From Flavobacterium sp. (GTDB lineage: Bacteria > Bacteroidota > Bacteroidia > Flavobacteriales > Flavobacteriaceae): DNA of 64,000 nt. The translations under genes were made by a program, and so were the position numbers. Positions 17,694 through 25,425 of the stretch are shown piece by piece (position 1 is the first letter of the stretch; every line of letters starts with the position of its first letter). The stretch spans positions 1,589,894 through 1,653,893 of the forward strand of contig NZ_JBCNKR010000004.1 of NCBI RefSeq assembly GCF_039595935.1, read 5' to 3'. The notes under the pieces were generated by a model. The model ran no database searches. It worked only from the letters and a program-made list of their open reading frames with translations, and had not been told where the DNA came from.

Positions 17694-18203
17694 ATGGAAC
17701 AATATTTAAGACAATTAATAGCGATAGAATTCACAGATAAGAAGGAACTTTTTACAGGATTTCTTATTGATTATTCTGACGACTGGATTTTACTTCGAAA
17801 CAATCCTGTTGATTATATTTTGGATGGTTATGTAATTCTGAAAAATAAAAATATTGAAGCTGTTCATAGAGATCAGGATTTGGCTTTTACAGAAAAAGTA
17901 ATTCGTTTAAAAGGTTTAAAAACAAATTCTGAAGATATTATTCCAATTAGGGATTTGAATTCAATTTTAAGTTTTATCAACAATCAACATGGCATTTTTC
18001 AGATTTCTAAAAAGTCTGCAAAGTCAGCTTATTTAGGAAAATTAATTTCTTTGACAGATGAAGAACTTACAATAGATTTTCTGGATACCAGAGGTCAGTT
18101 TGGCGGCGAATTGAGTTTTAATCCCGAAAAAATCAGAGTTATAGAATTTGATACGGATTATATTAATTCTTTGAAATTAGTCATTCCTGAGAATCAGAAA
18201 TAG
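17694..18203 (+). CDS. uncharacterised protein with two Sm-like repeats, 169 aa
   Basis: Two halves share a pattern. LIAIEFTDKKELFTGFLIDYSDDWILLRN...DGYVILKNKNIEAV (about 8-57) and GKLISLTDEELTIDFLDTRG...LSFNPEKIRVIEF (about 113-152) each look like a five-strand Sm/SH3-like barrel. No signal peptide or membrane segment is present. I know no function; nucleic-acid or protein binding is only suggested by the fold-like pattern. Flanked on both sides by identical 33-nt palindromes. Confidence 0.65.
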   Translation: MEQYLRQLIAIEFTDKKELFTGFLIDYSDDWILLRNNPVDYILDGYVILKNKNIEAVHRDQDLAFTEKVIRLKGLKTNSEDIIPIRDLNSILSFINNQHGIFQISKKSAKSAYLGKLISLTDEELTIDFLDTRGQFGGELSFNPEKIRVIEFDTDYINSLKLVIPENQK

Positions 18204-18216
18204 AATTTTGATAATT

Positions 18217-18246
18217 AAAAAGCCCTTTTTACAAAGGGCTTTTTTT
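18217..18246 (+). terminator. rho-independent terminator
   Basis: AAAAAGCCCTT pairs with AAGGGCTTTTT and ends in a T run. It follows the Sm-like protein gene by 13 bases and can also serve the convergent mtaB gene. Confidence 0.9.
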
Positions 18247-18266
18247 GTCATTCATGTAACGATTAG

Positions 18267-18299
18267 AACTTTGTCAAAGTTTAAAACTTTGACAAAGTT
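18267..18299. repeat. 33-nt nested palindrome, TTTGTCAAAGT family, copy 4
   Basis: Same 33-base sequence as copy 3, with perfect 16-bp arms. It lies in the convergent gap before the mtaB stop. Confidence 0.93.
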
Positions 18300-18314
18300 A
18301 AAACTCTATATCTT

Positions 18315-19649
18315 TTACGCTTCTGCCAGCTTATTTACAAACTCCATACGCACACTTCCGTCTTCATCAATTTTAGTTAAATTAATTTCGTGCAAAGTAT
18401 TTATCAATTCAGGATTCCACGGAGTTTTTACTTTTACGTAGTTTTCGGTAAAACCATGAATATAACCTTCTTTATTTTCACTTTCAAAAAGAACCGTTCT
18501 GTTGGTTCCTAATTGACTTTCGTAAAAAGCACGACGTTTTTTAACCGATAAACCTCTAAGCATTTTGCTTCGTTTTGCCCTAACATTTGCCGGAACAACT
18601 CCTTCCATATTCGCCGCTTCCGTATTGTCTCTTTCAGAATAAGTGAAAACGTGCAGATAAGAAATATCCATTTCGTTTAAGAAATGATACGTTTCTAAGA
18701 AATGTTCGTCTGTTTCACCAGGGAAACCAACAATTACGTCGACACCAATACAAGCGTGCGGCATGACTTCGCGAATTTTATTTACACGGTCTGTATAAAC
18801 TTCGCGCAGGTAACGACGTTTCATTAATTTTAAAATATCGTTGCTTCCTGATTGTAATGGAATATGAAAATGCGGTACAAAAGTTCTGCTTTTTGAAACA
18901 AAATCTATCGTTTCGTTTTTCAATAAATTAGGTTCTATAGATGAAATTCTAAGACGCTCAATTCCGTCTACTTTATCTAAAGCCTGAACTAAATCCAGAA
19001 AAGTATGTTCGTGTTTTTTATTTCCGAACTCCCCTTTTCCGTAATCTCCAATATTTACTCCGGTTAAAACAATTTCACGGATATTTTGTTCTGAGATTTC
19101 TTTGGCATTTTTTAAGACATTTTCTAAAGCATCACTTCTTGAAATTCCTCTTGCCAGTGGAATTGTACAATAGGTACATTTATAATCGCATCCGTCCTGA
19201 ACTTTTAAGAAAGCACGTGTACGATCGCCAATTGAGTAACTTCCAACGTAAAAATCAGCTTCGGCAATTTCGCATGAGTGCACTTCACCCATATCGTTTT
19301 TGCTCAAATCATGAATATAATCGGTGATTTTGAATTTTTCTGTAGCTCCCAAAACCAAATCAACGCCATCAACTGCGGCCAATTCTTCTGGTTTTAACTG
19401 AGCATAACATCCAACAGCGGCAACAAAAGCTTTATCATTAAGTTTCATTGCTTTTTTTACAACCTGCTTAAACTGCTTATCAGCATTCTCTGTTACAGAA
19501 CAGGTATTGATAACGTATATATCGGCAATTTCCTCAAAATCAACACGATCAAAACCTTCATCCTGAAAGTTTCTCGCAATTGTGGATGTTTCTGAGAAAT
19601 TCAGTTTGCAGCCAAGTGTATAAAAAGCAACTTTTTTTCTATTTTCCAT
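18315..19649 (-). CDS. mtaB: tRNA (N6-threonylcarbamoyladenosine(37)-C2)-methylthiotransferase MtaB
   Basis: A radical SAM methylthiotransferase: the N-terminal MTTase domain begins VAFYTLGCKLNFSETS with its three Cys (GCKLN, NTCSVT, GCYAQ) for the auxiliary cluster. The radical SAM motif is CDYKCTYC, and a C-terminal TRAM domain follows. The KLNFSE form and 444-aa length point to MtaB (t6A to ms2t6A in tRNAs reading ANN codons) rather than MiaB. It is monocistronic, with a long upstream gap. Confidence 0.93.
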   Translation of the reverse strand: MENRKKVAFYTLGCKLNFSETSTIARNFQDEGFDRVDFEEIADIYVINTCSVTENADKQFKQVVKKAMKLNDKAFVAAVGCYAQLKPEELAAVDGVDLVLGATEKFKITDYIHDLSKNDMGEVHSCEIAEADFYVGSYSIGDRTRAFLKVQDGCDYKCTYCTIPLARGISRSDALENVLKNAKEISEQNIREIVLTGVNIGDYGKGEFGNKKHEHTFLDLVQALDKVDGIERLRISSIEPNLLKNETIDFVSKSRTFVPHFHIPLQSGSNDILKLMKRRYLREVYTDRVNKIREVMPHACIGVDVIVGFPGETDEHFLETYHFLNEMDISYLHVFTYSERDNTEAANMEGVVPANVRAKRSKMLRGLSVKKRRAFYESQLGTNRTVLFESENKEGYIHGFTENYVKVKTPWNPELINTLHEINLTKIDEDGSVRMEFVNKLAEA

Positions 19650-19957
19650 GGGAGTACACTACATTTATAAGTAGTAAGATATTATATTTACATCTCTATT
19701 AAAGAGTTTGCAAATTTACATACAATATTCTTTAAAATAAAATCAATAATGTACTATATATCAATATTTTGCATTAATCACTAATTTTAAAATGATTTAA
19801 AAAACTAAATTTCAAATCAAATATTTCTTAAATTTAAGGATTCTAAAAGATTTACTTTTTAATTCGATAAGAATAAAATGACAAAAATATCGATCAAATG
19901 CAAATTTTATCGATTAAATGCATTTTTTTTAGTTTTAAATTAAAATTTTCTTACATT

Positions 19958-19965
19958 TAACTTTG
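19958..19965 (+). promoter_or_regulatory. possible -7 element TAACTTTG
   Basis: Matches TAnnTTTG. No clear -33 TTTG lies at the expected spacing, so this is tentative. Confidence 0.35.
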
Positions 19966-20090
19966 CTTAGAAAATTTCAGTTTTAAATTGAGTTTTTAGA
20001 GATTTTAAACGTTAATATTAATATTATAACAATTCATATAAAACAATTTTGATTTTCAATCGTTATGTTGTTGTTTTGTTATTAAAAACG

Positions 20091-20124
20091 AATGGGAACG
20101 CCGAAAACCAGAAAGAGTAGGCAA
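20091..20124 (+). promoter_or_regulatory. AAAGAGTAGG upstream motif, copy 3
   Basis: CGCCGAAAACCAG followed by AAAGAGTAGGCA parallels CCCGAAAAGCCAG followed by ATAGAGTAGGGA in the leader at 1098-1135. It lies 25-60 bases before the ATG at 20150. Confidence 0.4.
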
Positions 20125-20149
20125 AAATTAAAAATTCAAAAACTCCACT

Positions 20150-20674
20150 ATGAAAGCATTTTTACCCACAATCTGCTTGATGTTCTTAACCATTTTTAGT
20201 TCGCAAGCGCAAACTAATGCTCCGGCTGCAAATGCAAATCCATTTCCATCTATTAGTACTTTGACAACTTGGGCGAGTTTAAATTCTCAGTCACAATTTG
20301 ATATTGCCATTCGTGCGGTAGGATTTAAATTTGAAGTAAAGGAGCCTGGTGCAGAATCTACAGCCTATACCTACATTCGTAAAGTAACTGTAAATGAAGT
20401 AAACTATACTGACAGAATTGTTTACAGAATTACTAACAATAACTCTGCAAGTATTATCTCTTTGGTAACTGCTTCTACAGACTTAGTGAGTTTATATACT
20501 CCACAATTAGCTACATTTAAAAATAACAATTGCAAAACTGAAATGTCTAAAGACAAAAACACTACTTGCAGCTGTTACGAAAGTGTAAATTATGCTATCG
20601 ACCTTTGCGACGAACGTGTAAAACTTACAATGGGTGACGGAAATAAATATTTTGTTTCTGTAGCAAAAAAATAA
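20150..20674 (+). CDS. uncharacterised secreted protein, 174 aa
   Basis: A signal peptide ending FSSQAQ is followed by a low-complexity Ala/Asn/Pro stretch and a soluble domain. Four Cys residues near the C-terminus (NNCKTEMSKDKNTTCSCYESVNYAIDLCDE) could form disulphides in the periplasm or outside. I recognise no family. It has a long leader with a motif shared with two other exported-protein genes and ends at a hairpin. Confidence 0.7.
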   Translation: MKAFLPTICLMFLTIFSSQAQTNAPAANANPFPSISTLTTWASLNSQSQFDIAIRAVGFKFEVKEPGAESTAYTYIRKVTVNEVNYTDRIVYRITNNNSASIISLVTASTDLVSLYTPQLATFKNNNCKTEMSKDKNTTCSCYESVNYAIDLCDERVKLTMGDGNKYFVSVAKK

Positions 20675-20690
20675 ATAATTTAAAGAACTA

Positions 20691-20742
20691 CGTTTTCCAA
20701 ATCTTTGCAGACTTTTTACAAGGCTTCAAAGATTTGGAACGG
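20691..20742 (+). terminator. hairpin between convergent genes
   Basis: CGTTTTCCAAATCTTTG and CAAAGATTTGGAACG pair almost perfectly around about 19 bases. It sits between the stops at 20674 and 20758. There is no long T run, so it may be a transcript-end hairpin rather than a strict intrinsic terminator. Confidence 0.55.
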
Positions 20743-20757
20743 ATTTCTTTAAACAAA

Positions 20758-21288
20758 TTATAAGTTTGGATTTTTTAATTCGTACCAAACTTCAATTTCT
20801 CCTTCATATTCAAAAGAGTTTACAAATTGTAAACCGAGTTTTTCGAGAATCTTTCTTGAATTCTGATTGCCTTCATCTGCGTAGGCATAAATTGCATCGA
20901 CTTTCATTTCGCTGAATGCGTAATTTATAAAAGCTTTTCCGGCTTCGGTTGCGTAACCTTTATTCCAGTGTTTTTCTATAAACCGATAACCAATCTCGTA
21001 AAAGTTCTGATGGTTATTTATTTCATTTGTAATAAACTTAATTCCAGACCAGCCAATAAATTCATTGGTTTCTTTTAGAATCACTGCCCAGCGCCCTGTT
21101 CCAAAATCTTTATATTGCTGCTGAATATTTTCAATCTGAGCTTTGCTTTCTTCGATTGTGGTGACAGGTTTATTTCCGAGATAAATATGAACATTTGGGT
21201 TAGAATCCAATTCGAACATTCCTTCTACATCTGAAAGAAGTAATTCTCGCAATAATAAGCGTTCTGTTTCGATTGGATTTTTCATCAA
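20758..21288 (-). CDS. GNAT N-acetyltransferase, RimJ/RimL-like
   Basis: Starts IETERLLLRELLLSDVEGMFELDSNPNV, the typical opening of the Acetyltransf_3 group. The acetyl-CoA loop region is HWNKGYATEAGKAFINYAF and SRKILEKLGL closes the fold. Substrate unknown. Its start is two bases from the stop of the HAD phosphatase gene, so the two are co-transcribed. Confidence 0.85.
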   Translation of the reverse strand: MMKNPIETERLLLRELLLSDVEGMFELDSNPNVHIYLGNKPVTTIEESKAQIENIQQQYKDFGTGRWAVILKETNEFIGWSGIKFITNEINNHQNFYEIGYRFIEKHWNKGYATEAGKAFINYAFSEMKVDAIYAYADEGNQNSRKILEKLGLQFVNSFEYEGEIEVWYELKNPNL

Positions 21289-21290
21289 CT

Positions 21291-22094
21291 TTAATTTAAA
21301 ATATATTTCTGCACAACCTCAGCAACGCCATCATTATTATTTGAAGCTACAATTAAGTCAGCTTTATCGCGCAACTCGGGATTTACATTATCTACCCAAA
21401 CACCTAAACCGGCATATTCGATCATTGTTAAATCATTTCCGGCATTTCCCACAGCAATAATTTCATTTTGATGAATTCCCAGTTTTTCTGCCAAAAGCTT
21501 TAAACTGTTGGCTTTATCAATTCCTTGCTGTGCTGCTTCTAAGAAAAAAGGTTTCGACATAGAAACACTCAAATCCGGCATTGTTTCTGCCAAATCTTTT
21601 TCTACTGTTTTTAAATAGGCCGGATTTTCTAATAAAATACATTTTACAGCAGGCCTGTCAACATAATCTTTAAAACTGGCAACTTTATGATGCGCCATTC
21701 CTGTAATTTCCTTTTCAACTTCTATATATTCAGAATCCGTTTCGCTTATAATTTCATCGTCTAAATAGGTTATAATATGAGTTTTCATTTTCACACTATA
21801 ATCATATAATTCATGAATTTGTTCTACGGTTAATTTCTGTTCAAAGAAAACCAAATCGTCTTTTACACGACTTATAACTGCTCCGTTAAACGAAATCATA
21901 TAAGAATCGTTTAAATCTAATTCCAGCTCTTTAGCGTAAGCTGTCATTGCAGAAGTTGGTCGCCCTGAAGCCAAAACAACATAAACACCTTTTGCCTGTG
22001 CTTCTAATAAAACTTTTTTATTTAAATCCGAAATTCTGTGATCATCTGTCAACAAGGTATCATCCATGTCGAGCACTAACATTTTGTATTGCAT
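21291..22094 (-). CDS. Cof-type HAD-IIB sugar-phosphatase-like hydrolase
   Basis: HAD motif I is LDMDDTLL near the N-terminus, motif II is LASGRPT, and motif IV is GNAGNDLTMIEYAG (usually GD in this family; here GNAGND). The cap lies between residues about 85 and 185, as in class IIB. Such enzymes dephosphorylate sugar phosphates or cofactor intermediates in the cytoplasm. Co-transcribed with the downstream GNAT gene. Confidence 0.88.
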   Translation of the reverse strand: MQYKMLVLDMDDTLLTDDHRISDLNKKVLLEAQAKGVYVVLASGRPTSAMTAYAKELELDLNDSYMISFNGAVISRVKDDLVFFEQKLTVEQIHELYDYSVKMKTHIITYLDDEIISETDSEYIEVEKEITGMAHHKVASFKDYVDRPAVKCILLENPAYLKTVEKDLAETMPDLSVSMSKPFFLEAAQQGIDKANSLKLLAEKLGIHQNEIIAVGNAGNDLTMIEYAGLGVWVDNVNPELRDKADLIVASNNNDGVAEVVQKYILN

Positions 22095-22108
22095 TTTTTT
22101 AGTTTGCA

Positions 22109-22163
22109 GTTTTCAGTCGCAGTTTTCAGTTCTAATAGTAAACTGAAAACTGCAACTGAAAAC
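22109..22163. repeat. palindrome, CAGTTTTCAGT family, copy 1
   Basis: Two 23-base arms (22109-22131 and 22141-22163) with one mismatch and a 9-base loop. Each arm contains two GTTTTCAGT words. It lies between the DUF2007 and HAD genes. Confidence 0.85.
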
Positions 22164-22165
22164 TT

Positions 22166-22384
22166 TTAAAGACTCATTCTAAATTCTTCAATAACCGGAT
22201 TTGCTTTTGCAAAATCTGTTTCCTGAATAAAAACCTCAACAGCCAGATCTGTACCGCCAAAACCTCCTAAACGAGCTGATTGAATATTATCTTTTTTCAC
22301 GGTTTCTACTCCCGCTTCTTCTAATCTTTCCTGCAAAGCAATTGCTAACACTTCACTTCCTGAATACACTTTCATTAATCCCAT
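22166..22384 (-). CDS. DUF2007 domain protein
   Basis: A 72-residue protein with MKVYSGSEVLAIALQERLEEAGVETVKKD and an acidic-to-aromatic C-terminus ending PVIEEFRMSL, matching the small DUF2007 (putative signal-transducing, ferredoxin-like) fold. Start either Met1 or Met4. It follows the alpha/beta hydrolase gene by 18 bases on the same strand. Confidence 0.8.
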   Translation of the reverse strand: MGLMKVYSGSEVLAIALQERLEEAGVETVKKDNIQSARLGGFGGTDLAVEVFIQETDFAKANPVIEEFRMSL

Positions 22385-22402
22385 GACATTTATTTTTAGT
22401 TA

Positions 22403-23221
22403 TTAATTTTCTAATATTTTCTTTAATTGATTTTGAAAACTTTCATTTTCATTTATTCCAATATGTTCCTGATTTTTCAACGGATATAAATAAGCATTCG
22501 AGCTTAAAAGTTTTTTTAACCGAACTGAATTCTCAAAAGGAATTAATTTATCGTCAGTTCCATGAAATATATAAATTGGAGTTTTTATTTTTGGAAGATA
22601 AACATTCGTTTCCAGACTAAACTTTTTCATAAAATCTGGAAAAAGAGGCACTCTTGAACTCGATAATTCTAGAAAATTATAATACGGAGCCTGTAAAATC
22701 AAAGCTTTTGGTTTATTTTCTAAAGCCAATTTAGTCGCAAAACCAGAACCAATAGAATATCCGGCAATTATAATTTTATCTTCGGAATATCTTTTAGTCA
22801 TTGATTTGTAAACAATTGAAATATCTTTTGACAATTGTTCTTCATTTTCGATTTCACCTTCACTTTTACCGAAACTTCTGTAATCCAAAATAAAAATATC
22901 GTATCCTAAAGAGGTATAAATTTTTGCTATTTTGCCCCAGGTTTCAAGTGTTCCGGCATTTCCATGAAGATAAAAAACTAAGCCTTTAGAATTTTCAGCT
23001 TTAAACAATAATCCATTCAGATTGTTTCCATCAAATGACTTGATATTGATTTCTTCAAATTTCTGCTGGTAATCAAATTTGTAATCTTTTGGAAGTCTCG
23101 AACTATGAAAAACTAATTCAACCTGATTAAAATAAACATAGGAAATCATCAAAATATAAATAACCAGAAAAAAGCACAAAAGTACAATTGAAAAGAATTT
23201 AAGCGTTTTGAGTATTTCCAT
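22403..23221 (-). CDS. membrane-anchored alpha/beta hydrolase
   Basis: One N-terminal membrane helix (about 9-30) anchors a BEM46/FrsA-type alpha/beta hydrolase. HGNAG (86-90) provides the oxyanion region, GYSIGSG (154-160) the nucleophile Ser156, HGTDDKLIPF the acid and NQEHIGI the His. Substrate unknown; serine esterase or peptidase activity is expected. It is linked to the DUF2007 gene. Confidence 0.87.
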   Translation of the reverse strand: MEILKTLKFFSIVLLCFFLVIYILMISYVYFNQVELVFHSSRLPKDYKFDYQQKFEEINIKSFDGNNLNGLLFKAENSKGLVFYLHGNAGTLETWGKIAKIYTSLGYDIFILDYRSFGKSEGEIENEEQLSKDISIVYKSMTKRYSEDKIIIAGYSIGSGFATKLALENKPKALILQAPYYNFLELSSSRVPLFPDFMKKFSLETNVYLPKIKTPIYIFHGTDDKLIPFENSVRLKKLLSSNAYLYPLKNQEHIGINENESFQNQLKKILEN

Positions 23222-23225
23222 ATTT

Positions 23226-23286
23226 AATTTTAGTTTTCAGTCTCAGTCTCAGTTTCCAGAAAAACTGTGACTGTAAACTGCGACTA
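23226..23286. repeat. palindrome, CAGTTTTCAGT family, copy 2
   Basis: TAGTTTTCAGTCTCAGTCTCAG on one side and ACTGTGACTGTAAACTGCGACT on the other form an imperfect hairpin around TTTCCAGAAAAA. It fills the gap between the hydrolase and the DEAD-like gene. Confidence 0.7.
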
Positions 23287-23287
23287 T

Positions 23288-23950
23288 TTACTCTTCTTCT
23301 ATATCGTCTTCCTCTTCATCCAGTTCTTCCTCTCCTTCTTCATCCATATCAAATAAATAAGGCTCAATTAACATTTTATCTGCAAGGATTTCGATACGTT
23401 CAGTTAACGTTTCAGCAAAAATTAAACGCTGCGTTTTAGCAATACTGTTTGAAATACGCATGATTTTTGGCTCGTGACGTAATTTCAGAATAGGATCAGC
23501 ATCATCCAAAATAAACATTTTTAAACGATTTACATTGTATCCCGCCGTACTAAACATATCGTTTAATTTGGTTGGAGTTCCAATTAAAACATCAATTCCG
23601 GTTGAAACGTAGTTTTTATCATAATCCATATCGCCTTTGTCATGCACGCCATAAATTTCGAGATTGGTATATTTCCCTAATTTGTTAAAAAGCTCAACCA
23701 TTGCTGTCATTTTTTCTTTGTCTTCAACAATGATCAAAGCACGAGGTGATTCTTCATTTTTCCCTGCCAATTGCTGAATCACATTCAATACAATAGCAGT
23801 TGTTTTTCCCGTTCCATCCGGAGAAATAATTACACAATCGGCACCACTTTTTATGGTTGAAAAGGTTTCCATCTGCAAAGCATTAGCCTCGGTCAAACCG
23901 TTTTCAATTAATCCGTCTTGTAATTTCTCGTTTATCTTTTTTAGTTTCAT
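23288..23950 (-). CDS. single-domain DEAD-box helicase-like protein
   Basis: Only the first RecA-like domain of a DEAD-box helicase is present. It retains a Q-motif region (ALQMETF), motif I PDGTGKT (44-50), a GTPTK motif Ib (124-128), motif II altered to DDAD (149-152) and motif III altered to FAET (178-181). Helicase domain 2 with motifs IV-VI is missing, and residues 203-220 are a solid Asp/Glu tail. Strand unwinding is unlikely. ATP binding and a regulatory or RNP role are possible. The clean start, stop and tail suggest a settled protein rather than a recent truncation. Confidence 0.85.
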   Translation of the reverse strand: MKLKKINEKLQDGLIENGLTEANALQMETFSTIKSGADCVIISPDGTGKTTAIVLNVIQQLAGKNEESPRALIIVEDKEKMTAMVELFNKLGKYTNLEIYGVHDKGDMDYDKNYVSTGIDVLIGTPTKLNDMFSTAGYNVNRLKMFILDDADPILKLRHEPKIMRISNSIAKTQRLIFAETLTERIEILADKMLIEPYLFDMDEEGEEELDEEEDDIEEE

Positions 23951-23960
23951 TTTTTTTAAT

Positions 23961-24049
23961 GCTTTAGGCTTTAAGCTGTAGGCTTTAAGCTGTAGGCTTT
24001 AAGCTAAAAATATTACTTTTAAAAGCCTAAAGCCTACAGCTTAAAGCTT
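23961..24049. repeat. 14-nt tandem repeat with inverted arm
   Basis: Three 14-base units related to GCTGTAGGCTTTAA (23961-24002) are followed by AT-rich bases and an inverted counterpart (about 24024-24049). The same word recurs in the 23S-tRNA-Ala spacer near 63595-63650. Confidence 0.85.
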
Positions 24050-24063
24050 ATCGCGTGAAGCAT

Positions 24064-25227
24064 TTATTTGCTTGCGAACATTTTTACATCACTTTCAGAG
24101 ATTTCGTTTCCTCCTAAAATGATTAATCTTTCTACCACATTTCGAAGTTCACGGATATTTCCTGTCCAATCGTATTCCTGCAGTAATTGTATCGCTTGAG
24201 TAGAAAATCCTTTTACGGCGTTTCCTTGCTCTGAAGCAATTTTCTCTGCAAAATGTTTAATCAAAGCCGGAATATCATCACGCCTTTCATTCAATGGCGG
24301 AACTTTGATTAAAATAACTGCCAGACGATGGTATAAATCTTCGCGGAAACGGCCTTCGGCAATTTCTGTTTTTAAGTCTTTATTAGTTGCTGCTACAACG
24401 CGAACATCAACTTTAATATCTTTATCTGCACCAACTCTGGTAATCATATTTTCCTGAAGGGCGCGTAAAACTTTGGCTTGCGCCGAAAGACTCATATCTC
24501 CAATTTCATCTAAGAAAATTGTTCCTTTATCGGCTGCTTCAAATTTTCCGGCACGATCTTTAACTGCCGATGTAAAAGCACCTTTTACGTGTCCGAATAA
24601 TTCACTTTCAATCAACTCACTCGGAATCGCGGCACAGTTTACTTCGATTAAAGGAAAATTAGCGCGTTCACTTTTTTCATGCAATTGATGCGCTACTAAT
24701 TCTTTTCCCGTTCCGTTTGGTCCTGTAATTAGAACTCTGGCTTCAGTTGTAGCGACTTTATCAATCATTACTTTGATATGATTAATCGACTCGCTGTCGC
24801 CAATCATTTCGTAATTTTTGCTGACTTTTTTCTTTAGTATTTTATTTTCTACTACTAATTGTTTTTTGTCTAAAGCATTACGAACTGTATTTAATAAACG
24901 ATTCAAATCTGGCGGTTTTGAGATATAATCAAAAGCTCCTAAACGCATCGTATGAATTGCAGTTTCCATGTCGCCATGTCCTGAAATCATCACCATCGGA
25001 ATCTCTGGTTTTATTTTTTTTACTTCTTCTAAAACCTCAACTCCGTCCATTTTTGGCATTTTGATATCACACAAAACCAAATCGTAATCGTTGTTTTTTA
25101 TTTTTTCAAGACCTGAAACACCGTCTTCTGCTTCATCCACTTTATAAGAATCATTTTCTTCTGATAAAATTTTCACCAAAACTCTTCTAATCGCTGCTTC
25201 GTCTTCGATAATTAGTATTTTACTCAT
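24064..25227 (-). CDS. sigma-54-type response regulator lacking a DNA-binding domain
   Basis: Receiver domain 1-120 with phospho-acceptor Asp54 (CDIKMP) and Lys104, linker 121-140, then AAA+ domain 142-375 with Walker A GPNGTGKE (169-176), sigma-54 contact loop GAFTSA (216-221; consensus GAFTGA) and arginine finger region. The chain stops at residue 387, shortly after the sensor-2 helices, without the Fis-type helix-turn-helix usual for NtrC relatives. It may activate sigma-54 from solution or through a partner. No histidine kinase gene is adjacent. Confidence 0.9.
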   Translation of the reverse strand: MSKILIIEDEAAIRRVLVKILSEENDSYKVDEAEDGVSGLEKIKNNDYDLVLCDIKMPKMDGVEVLEEVKKIKPEIPMVMISGHGDMETAIHTMRLGAFDYISKPPDLNRLLNTVRNALDKKQLVVENKILKKKVSKNYEMIGDSESINHIKVMIDKVATTEARVLITGPNGTGKELVAHQLHEKSERANFPLIEVNCAAIPSELIESELFGHVKGAFTSAVKDRAGKFEAADKGTIFLDEIGDMSLSAQAKVLRALQENMITRVGADKDIKVDVRVVAATNKDLKTEIAEGRFREDLYHRLAVILIKVPPLNERRDDIPALIKHFAEKIASEQGNAVKGFSTQAIQLLQEYDWTGNIRELRNVVERLIILGGNEISESDVKMFASK

Positions 25228-25242
25228 TTTTTTCTAAGGTTC

Positions 25243-25419
25243 AAAGTTGCAAAGTTGCAGAGTGACAAAGTTTAAAATCTTTGTCGCTATGTTACCTATT
25301 AACCTGCTATTAGTAATATCTTTTATACTTCAATACAATTTTAAAGTTACCTTTCTAAGTTATAAAAAATTCAAATACAAAAACTTTGAACCTTTGTCAC
25401 TCTGTAACTTTGCAACTTT
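25243..25419. repeat. 28-bp inverted repeat with 121-base interior
   Basis: Bases 25243-25270 and 25392-25419 are complementary with one mismatch, built from AAAGTTGCAAAG and AGAGTGACAAAG words. It occupies nearly the whole gap between the ABC permease stop and the regulator start. Confidence 0.85.
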
Positions 25420-25425
25420 AAAAAG

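Larger units (their letters stand above)
19650..20149. other. 500-base AT-rich gap between mtaB and the secreted protein gene
   Basis: No gene is seen. Bases near 19880-19925 repeat CGATCAAATGCAAATTTTATCGATTAAATGCA. A TAACTTTG box at 19958-19965 matches the -7 consensus, which would leave a leader of about 180 bases. The last part reads GGGAACGCCGAAAACCAG then AAAGAGTAGGCA (about 20091-20122), related to the leader near 1100. Confidence 0.5.

Noticed and set aside
18208..18441. 77-codon plus-strand frame
   Set aside because: It is made of the terminator, the 33-nt palindrome and the antisense of mtaB.
23288..23950. Pseudogene of a DEAD-box helicase
   Set aside because: No decayed second half follows, and the acidic tail and clean ends suggest a stable short protein.
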